Origin: Allium sativum
Taxonomy: Eukaryota; Streptophyta; Magnoliopsida; Asparagales; Amaryllidaceae
Length of the DNA stretch: 64,000 nt
Direction of reading: 5' to 3'
NCBI GenBank assembly: GCA_030737875.1
Contig: CM060912.1
Coordinates: forward strand, 125,456,493 to 125,520,492
Notes under the pieces: generated by a model
The model's database searches: none
Told to the model about the DNA's origin: nothing
What the model saw: the letters and a program-made list of their open reading frames with translations, nothing else
Made by a program: the position numbers and the translations under genes
In this document: positions 57,061-64,000 of the stretch, one piece after another
How the letters are laid out: every line of letters begins with the position of its first letter
Numbering within the stretch: position 1 is the first letter of the stretch

Positions 57061-60000
57061 ATGACAATGAGGCCCAGACGCTCTTCCCGTCTAGCTGAGA
57101 GGAAAGAAGCTCCGGAAACTTCCAACAAAACCACTCTTGAGGATATATCTTCTTCGTCTGACCCAGAATGGAACAGTGAGGGTCCGGATTACGGAATTGG
57201 TCATCGGGAAAGCGACGAAATGTCTTCAGAAAACGAAGTTTCCCTAGGCTTTGAGGAGGAAGGAGGGATTGGTGACAATCGAGCACCCGATGAATTTGAC
57301 TCAGCCATTATATTGGAGTCACCTCCAGATTCCGTAGAATCGACAATCGACAACGACCGACTTGTTCGAATTTGCTTGAAGTATGGAATAATGAAAAGGG
57401 ACACCCTAGTGCCCTCACGCTCTGACCGTCCCCACAACCCTCCGGAAGGATATATGACGGTCACTCGACTGATGTGCATGGTCGGCGCCATTCCTCCATT
57501 CTCGCCTTTCATCGTTGATTTCTTAAGACAAATGCGGATTGCCCCCATGCAGTTGCATCCCAATTCATATGCCTATCTGCATACCTTATTCATAGCATAT
57601 CGTGAAATTCTAGGCGTAGAGCTCACGTTCGATGATGTTCATTTCTTCTATAATTTCAAACATCGGACTAGAGAAACTCCATCTTTCTGTTACTTTGAAT
57701 CAGTCCCAAAAAGGAAGATAATCTCTACGCCATTTAGCAGTAAAGCTAGAGATTCCAGACTAGAGTGGTTCTATATAAAGCAACAGTCTGGATGCGCCAG
57801 GAGATGGACAAAATCAAGTAAAGCATTGATTTTCTGAACCCGGACTCTATACACTTGAATCATCACTCTGACCTGTTTTCCTTTTTTGTTTGCAGTCGAC
57901 AATCCCAAACAGATATCAGACCAGGTGTTCTTTGATCGGATGCACCGTCTTCTTAATGGCGATCAAAAATTCCTGACTATCGACGAGGTCCTTAAAGATG
58001 AATACCTTCATTTTCACGGGCTGCTATCCGTTTTCCGTAGCATCGGTCATGGGACGGTCCCTTATGCATACATTCCTCCAGTGGAAACAGTTCCAGAGAT
58101 AGGAGAAGGCTCGGGAATTCCTGCAGCTCCTCTTCAAACTTCACCTTCTCCCTCTTCCACACAAGATGACGAACTGGCCAATCTGGCCGAAAAACATCGT
58201 GAAGGGTATATTGCCCCCGAGGAAACTACTTCTCCAGACAAGTCAAAGTCTTCCCAAGAGTCGCCACTTCGCGCTTCCGAAGGGGATGTTCCTAGCACCG
58301 ACGAGCACATATTTCAGGGTTTGGGGGATCTCCCCTTACCTGAGACTATATATACTTCAGAAGATTTCAGGAAGGACCCTTTAGTCTTCACCTCTTCTGA
58401 AGAAACCACTCCCGCCAAGGCCAAAGAGCCTGCCCGCACCAGTCTAGCTTCAGACTCGGGTTGGTTGGGGGGACACACACCACTTAGGATGCACTTTACA
58501 CCGCAGCATTAGCATTCATTGCACTTCTTTCTCCATGAATCCATTGATTCTAAACTTCGCTTATTTTATCGTGCAGGTACAATGTCTCGGTCTTATTATG
58601 ATATAAGAAAGCTTCGTCGCAGCATGTCCAATCCTCCTCAGGATGCCGAGTATGATCGCCGGGATGACCGTGGTAGGGAGGAAAGAAGACGTTATGATCC
58701 CTATCGATCTCGGCCCTCACGCTCCCGCTCACCAGTTCGACCGGAACAAGAAAAATACAAGAGCTATCAAGGTCGTAGGGAGGAGGATAGACCACCATCC
58801 AAGGATTCCACTTCCTCCCATGAAAAGCGGAGTAGAGAGAAAACTCCTCCAAAGGAAACTGGGTCTCGAAGTAAGCAAAAAGTCCCTGCTACTAAACGAC
58901 CTAGGACAGACAAGGGTTCTACAGAATCTTCTTCAGGAAGGGACACCGAATTAACAATCCTCGCTCCTCCTCCACCAGATGCGGGAACCGCAGTAAAGCT
59001 GGCATATTTAAAGGAGCAATTTCCCTAGCACTACTTCGAGACTCTGACCTTTCTACCTACCCTTGAACCTATTTCTTCTAATTGGGCAGATGAGGCCAAG
59101 GCAAAAATTGATTTGGTAGAAAAACAATATTCCGAGATGTTCAAGTATTCTCGCAATCTTTCTAGAATCATCCGCACTCTAATGACAAATGCTAACTCAA
59201 TGCAAAAGACCGCGGAGGAGGATGCTAAAGCCTTAAAAACCTTAGGAAAAGACTTAGAAGACACTCAAGCTCAACTAGCTGTCGCTCAAAAGAACGCTTC
59301 TAACTTCAAACAACAATTTGAGGACATGCAAAAGCGCTATCATGACCTGCTTGAATCCCACACTCAGGAGCGTTCTGAGTTGAAGAAGCAAGCTGACGAG
59401 GCCAAATCAGAGGCTGCTAAGACACGCCTTGCTTATGCTGAGCTTGAGCAGAAAAACGCCGAGTTAGCGAAAAGGAGTGCTGAGTTAGAAAAGAAGAACG
59501 CTGACTTGGCTTCAAAATTGTTGGAGGCGGAAAACAGGGCTGCTCTGGCTGAGGGCAATGTGGAATGCGCTATTAAATCTGCGGAGGAGACCCGCAAACA
59601 ACTATCAGAGGCGGAGGCTGATATTCAGGGCTTCGGCGAGCTAATGATTGAATTCTTCGCACACATTATTCGTCGTCGAAACATTTCTTGGATCGAGGAC
59701 TATCCATCCACTCTGGTTCAAGTGTGGAATCAAATCGTTGAGTGGGAAAAAGAAGAACTTAAGGTCGATTCCCTCGATGAAGATAAGCTGATGGAGAAAT
59801 ACTTGAGAGACGACGAACCGGAGCGCCTAGCTGAAGGGCGCCGTCTAATTGCTGAGGCCATGGAAGAAGAGAGGCGGAAGTCTAAACAGAAAACCATTCC
59901 TGAAGCTGGCTCCTCTTCTTCTGCTCCTGTAACCCCCGAAGTAGAAGGGTATGATCCTGAAAACCCGGGAATTCCCCGAACAACTTTGCTATCTCCCATT

Positions 60001-60753
60001 CCTGAAATAACTCCAGAGGTAGTAGTCACCCCCGCTGAAAAGTCTTCAGAAGGTATCCCTATCTTTTCTCCTCAATTTGCCAAGGCTACTACTACCTTTG
60101 GCTACATGATTGAACGTTCGATGAGAAATCCTTTGCTTTCGCCTGAGTTGATAACCGATGTTTCTCATTCTGTAGGCGTTGAATCATCCGCAAAGACAGA
60201 TGTAGCTCAAGGAGCTGTTGCTGGGACGAAGCCCGCTGATAGGGTCAAAGAAGGGGAAGACAAGGCTGCTTCCACAGACCTGGGGGAAAGAAGTGAGCCA
60301 ACTAAGGTCACTACTCCCCACGATGAAGAAATGATTGCAGCTTTAAAAGACGACGGAGGAGACGAGGGGCATGATGAGGAACCGGAGGTTGCAATAACTG
60401 GGGAATCGAAAAGCGTTGATGACGTTACCTTGGCTGCCATGAAGGCTGATCAAGACAAACGCTTGCAATTGAAGGCCGAAGAACTAGACCCTGAGGTCCT
60501 CAAGCCCCTCGCAGTTGTGGATGCAGGTTCAAGGTTAGTTGTTAAGCTCTCAACTAGATCTATTACCGAAGAACTTGCTAAAAAATCTTCTCTTGATTCC
60601 AGTGTCCCGCCCTCCGGGAAGAAGTCTACTGGCTCCAGTACCGCATCTTCAGGAAAAAAGAAATCAAAACGAATCTTGACTGAAGCCGAGAAGGAAGCAA
60701 AGGATGCGGAAAAAGCTGCCAAGAAATCGAAGGCTCATTTCAAACCCAAATAG
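57061..60753 (+). pseudogene. Antisense three-exon gene, copy 2 (one nonsense codon)
   Basis: Exons 57061-57817, 57896-58459 and 58577-60753 have the same lengths and phases as copy 1. Introns are 57818-57895 (78 bp) and 58460-58576 (117 bp), with GT-AG ends. TAG at 59026-59028 replaces the GAG of copy 1 at codon 591, just before the coiled coil, leaving the N-terminal domain and the Arg/Ser-rich segment. The rest of exon 3 remains open to 60753, so the loss is recent. Exon 1 differs from copy 1 at only four residues (Ser/Thr 20, Asp/Asn 38, Val/Ile 46 and a Gly/Arg near the end). Confidence 0.85.
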
Positions 60754-61703
60754 TGGGTTCCCCTGTATCTTTTTAGCATTTTCATGAACCAATAACTGCT
60801 GCTACAAAAGCAGCTCCTGCACTTTCTTCTTTAGTTATTTCCCTGTACAAATTCATTCATTTGTAAATAAAAATAATTCACTTTTTGCAATGTTTATTTG
60901 TTAATAGTTCTGCACTTATGTAAAAATGCATGTCTATAGTTATGAAACGAAGTTGTGGAGGGGGGAAATATGTGTATGCATATGTGTCCCCCGTCAACTT
61001 CCATAAGTTATTCAATGCTTAACCATACAATCTGAATGCTTCCAATTCTCTGACTGGATAGCACTTCCTGTGTCGTCAGTACCTGTTGTTTTTCCTGGCA
61101 TTTTTATACTCTCTCTCATTCTCTTGAGAGTTAGAGTTCGAGCTTAGTCATCTATTCATTCCCCGGTCTCTCAACGGGAAAAGATTTCTTTCTCGGCGCT
61201 CAGTCGGAGACGCCTTTATACTCTCTTTCTCTCTGGAAAGTTAGAGTTCGGAGTTGAATCTCTTTCTCAGCGCTCAGTCGGAGACGCTTTTATACTCTCT
61301 CTCTTTCTCTGGAGAGTTAGAGTTAAGAATAGTATTTCTTTTTCAGCGCTCAGTTTGAGACGCTTTTATACTCTCTCCCTTTCTCTGGAGAGTTAGAGTT
61401 AGAATGTTGTTTTCTCATTCTTTTACGTCTTATTGCACAAATAATCATTGTGCTTCTTTTTATGTCCAGACTGTTTTCAACCTTTTTTAGACTCTGAGTT
61501 ATCCTGTATTTTATAATCACAACAGAACAACTAATGAATGTAAATGCATAAAAGTAAATAACACCCAATATTTTTATAGTGGTTCAGCTAAGTCGTAGCC
61601 TACGTCCACTTTACAGTCCTTTATTCATATCATCAGATTTTCCCAAGGCAAGGCATGTCTTGTTACAGAATTCACAGTAAAAATAACAAAAAATATAGCA
61701 TTT
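60754..61703 (-). other. Region between antisense gene and pol, copy 2
   Basis: It is equivalent to 24932-25882. It holds four TATA-containing repeat units (reverse TATA at about 61101, 61214, 61288 and 61362) and the hairpin motif at 61579-61609. The inner stem of the hairpin has one C-to-T change that still allows a G-U pair. Confidence 0.8.
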
Positions 61704-64000
61704 CTAATCCAAATATCGCATTAAGTGTTGGGCATTCCATGCTCGAGGAACTTCTTCGCCATCTACGGTCGTTAACTTGAAGGTTCCTTTTTCAAGTTTC
61801 CGTTGGATGACAAAGGGTCCTTCCCATTTTGGGCCGAGGTGAGGATGGGATGGAAAAACTCTCTTTAGCACCAAATCTCCTGGCTCAAAAGTTCTGAGGC
61901 AAACTTTTTTGTCATAATAGCGTGCCATCTGACGCCGATGTCTTGCTGCACGCAAGTCTGCTTCGTCCCTTTTCTCTTCGACTTCATCAAGAGACTCAAG
62001 TAAAAGTGCCCGATTCGTCATCGGGTCATAATATGTCACCCTGTGGGAAGGAACTTCCAGTTCAACTGGAATTACTGCTTCTGAGCCAAAGGAGAGAGAG
62101 AAAGGGGTATGACCGGTAGCCGTTTTAAATGTTGTTCGATATGCCCACAAGGCTAGAGGCAATTCGTCAACCCATCTTGCCTTTGCACGCTCCAACCGTT
62201 TCTTGAGGATGGATTTTATAACTTTGTTTACTGCCTCTACTTGCCCATTCGATTGTGGATAGGCAACCGCAGTATATCGTTTGTCTATCTTATATTTCTG
62301 GCAAAAATTTCTGAATTCAGAGCTATCAAATTTGGTCCCGTTGTCAGTAACAATCGTTCTTGGGATCCCGAATCGGCATATAATATTTCTGACCATAAAA
62401 CTTATCACCTTTCTTGTGGTGATCTTAGTCAAGGGCTCAGCTTCCACCCACTTTATGAAATAATCCACGGCTACTATTGCATACTTAGCTCCTCCTTTAG
62501 CAATCGGTAAAACTCCAATGATATCAATTCCCCATGTGGCAAATGGCCAAGGACTCACCATCGATTTAAGCTGGGTTGACGGTGCCCTGGGGATTTTGGC
62601 GAATCTCTGGCACTTATCGCAGCGTCGTGAATAATCAGCTGCATCTTTGTTGATCGTAGGCCAGAAGTATCCGTACCGCAATATTTTCTTTGCTAAAGTT
62701 TGACCTCCTGTATGATCTCCACACTCACCTTCGTGCACTTCTCTTAGTACACGCTTGATGTCGTCGTGTGCGATGCATCGTAACAGGGGCATAGAAAATC
62801 CTTGTCTATAGAGAGTATCGTCTTGCATAACATATCTGGTAGCTTTGCGAACTACAGCTCTTTTCTCACTCTTCTTCGATGGGAGTGTCCCATTCTTAAG
62901 GAAATTCTTAATTGGGGTCATCCATGACTCCTTCTCTGGTTCTGCTTCAAGAGCGAATTCAATTTCCATTGACTCAAAGCTTGGTGACTCCAACGTTTCA
63001 ATTGGAATTACCTCAGCCCCTTCTGGATTGTCAGAACTAGCCAGTTTTGCCAGTCTATCCGCTTTCTGGTTTTCAACTCTGGGAATATGCGTTATGTTGT
63101 ACCGCTCTAAGCTATTCAATAGCTCTTTCACTTTCTTGAGGTAGGCGATAAGTCGAGGTCCTCGAGCCGCGAATTCCTCTCGCACTTGACAAACAACAAT
63201 CTTAGAGTCACAAAATATGTCCATCATTCTTACTCCGAGGTCTTTAGCAAGTTTCAGCCCGGCAATCAGGGCTTCATACTCAGAGTCATTGTTAGTTGCC
63301 GAAAATTCTAATCGTAGGGCATAATATAACGACCGTCCCTCGGGAGTGACTAAGACAATTCCAGCTCCGGACCTTCGGTCATTTTTAGCTCCATCTGTAT
63401 ATAATTTCCACGGATTCATCTCTAGCTTATCCTCGGATTTGACCACTCGGTCATTGATTATTTCTTCCTCTGGAATGGTGAACTCCGCAATAAAGTCTGC
63501 TAGAGCTTGCCCCCTGATTGACTTTCGTGGTTGAAAATTCAAATCAAACTGGCTTAGTTCTATTTTCCATTTAATCAACCTTCCCGATGCTTCGGGTCTC
63601 TGCAACACCTGTCTTAACGGCTGATCGGTGTATATGGTTATTGGATGGGCTTGGAAGTAGTGACGAAGTTTTCGGGATGCAATCAGGAGGCTGTAAGAAA
63701 GCTTCTCAATCTTTGGGTTGTTGCGCTCTGTCGCTGCTAATTTCTTACTCACATAGTATACTGGCCTTTGTACTTTGTCTTCTTCTCGAACCAGGGCTGT
63801 GCTGACAGCGTGAGCCGAGACTGCTAGATAAACAAATAATTCTTCGTGATCTACGGGCTTTGATAAGATTGGCGGTTTCTCTAACAGTTCTAGCAGATTT
63901 TGAAAGGCCTCAACACAATCGGGAGTCCATTGGAAGTTCTTCTTTCCCTTTTTTATTAAATCAAAAAACGGAACACATTTATCGGTGGCTTTGGAGATGA
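61704..64000 (-). CDS. Tat Pol, copy 2, C-terminal part (partial)
   Basis: The frame is open on the minus strand from the window edge to the TAG at 61704-61706. It covers the degenerate first RNase H (YLAVS), the second RNase H (YTDGAKNDRRSGAG), the integrase zinc region (CDKCQRF) and the integrase core (GIDIIGVLP, IVTDNGTKF, GQVEAVNKV). The codon that is TAG at 23024 in copy 1 is CAG here. RT and Gag are beyond the window, so overall integrity is unknown. Confidence 0.9.
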   Translation of the reverse strand, partial: ISKATDKCVPFFDLIKKGKKNFQWTPDCVEAFQNLLELLEKPPILSKPVDHEELFVYLAVSAHAVSTALVREEDKVQRPVYYVSKKLAATERNNPKIEKLSYSLLIASRKLRHYFQAHPITIYTDQPLRQVLQRPEASGRLIKWKIELSQFDLNFQPRKSIRGQALADFIAEFTIPEEEIINDRVVKSEDKLEMNPWKLYTDGAKNDRRSGAGIVLVTPEGRSLYYALRLEFSATNNDSEYEALIAGLKLAKDLGVRMMDIFCDSKIVVCQVREEFAARGPRLIAYLKKVKELLNSLERYNITHIPRVENQKADRLAKLASSDNPEGAEVIPIETLESPSFESMEIEFALEAEPEKESWMTPIKNFLKNGTLPSKKSEKRAVVRKATRYVMQDDTLYRQGFSMPLLRCIAHDDIKRVLREVHEGECGDHTGGQTLAKKILRYGYFWPTINKDAADYSRRCDKCQRFAKIPRAPSTQLKSMVSPWPFATWGIDIIGVLPIAKGGAKYAIVAVDYFIKWVEAEPLTKITTRKVISFMVRNIICRFGIPRTIVTDNGTKFDSSEFRNFCQKYKIDKRYTAVAYPQSNGQVEAVNKVIKSILKKRLERAKARWVDELPLALWAYRTTFKTATGHTPFSLSFGSEAVIPVELEVPSHRVTYYDPMTNRALLLESLDEVEEKRDEADLRAARHRRQMARYYDKKVCLRTFEPGDLVLKRVFPSHPHLGPKWEGPFVIQRKLEKGTFKLTTVDGEEVPRAWNAQHLMRYLD

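Larger units (their letters stand above)
54847..64000 (-). mobile_element. Tat-lineage retrotransposon, copy 2, minus orientation, cut by the window end
   Basis: From left to right: 3' LTR, polypurine tract, the antisense gene (now on the plus strand), the TATA minisatellite and hairpin motif, and pol on the minus strand running off the end. Gene order and sequence match copy 1 closely, but the LTR is 817 rather than 915 bases, so it is a sister lineage rather than a recent duplicate. The far LTR and target duplication lie outside; the five bases before it are GACTC. Confidence 0.93.

Noticed and set aside
1..64000. CRISPR array, bacterial operon or virus
   Set aside because: No spaced identical repeats with unique spacers, no prokaryotic gene layout and no viral structural genes; everything coding is retrotransposon-derived plant DNA.

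Overview
The window is nuclear DNA of a flowering plant, made almost entirely of nested retrotransposons. The evidence is a Tekay/Del-type chromovirus with a chromodomain-like C-terminus, two Tat-lineage Ty3/gypsy elements with a second RNase H, a decayed Ty1/copia element, a plant L1-type LINE, long AT-rich LTRs and TA microsatellites. I found no convincing host gene and no intact RNA gene.

Layout. (1) 1-2345 and 14092-15863 are old AT-rich sequence, possibly an older LTR. (2) 2346-14086 is an intact, young Tekay-type element with 3.3 kb LTRs, a TAGAT target-site duplication and a single 1458-residue Gag-Pol ORF. (3) 15864-49997 is a LINE split by a three-deep nest. A minus-oriented gypsy element with about 4.15 kb LTRs and a non-coding interior (16316-48027, duplication ACTGG) sits in the LINE. 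A minus-oriented copia element (16486-37785) sits in its left LTR. A plus-oriented Tat element (17813-31882, duplication AGATT) sits in the copia RNase H. LTR divergence falls from outer to inner layer, as expected. (4) 49998-54846 is low-complexity intergenic sequence. (5) 54847-64000 is a second Tat copy, minus-oriented and cut by the window end.

The most interesting unit is the Tat family. Gag and pol share one frame, separated by UAG followed by CAA UUA, the TMV-type readthrough context. Downstream of pol, on the opposite strand, both copies carry a three-exon gene whose exon lengths are identical (757, 564 and 2177 nt). It has in-phase GT-AG introns and an apparent 1165-residue product: a plant 'gypsy-type transposon' (Transposase_28-like) N-terminal region, an Arg/Ser-rich segment, a long coiled coil and a Lys-rich tail. 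Between pol and the 3' end of this gene lie a second copy of an LTR hairpin motif and a 74-bp minisatellite with four TATA boxes. Copy 1 has a nonsense codon in pol but an intact antisense gene. Copy 2 has an open pol (as far as seen) but a nonsense codon in the antisense gene.

All assignments are from reading the sequence and recalling family motifs; no database search was run. Mismatch counts were made by eye.
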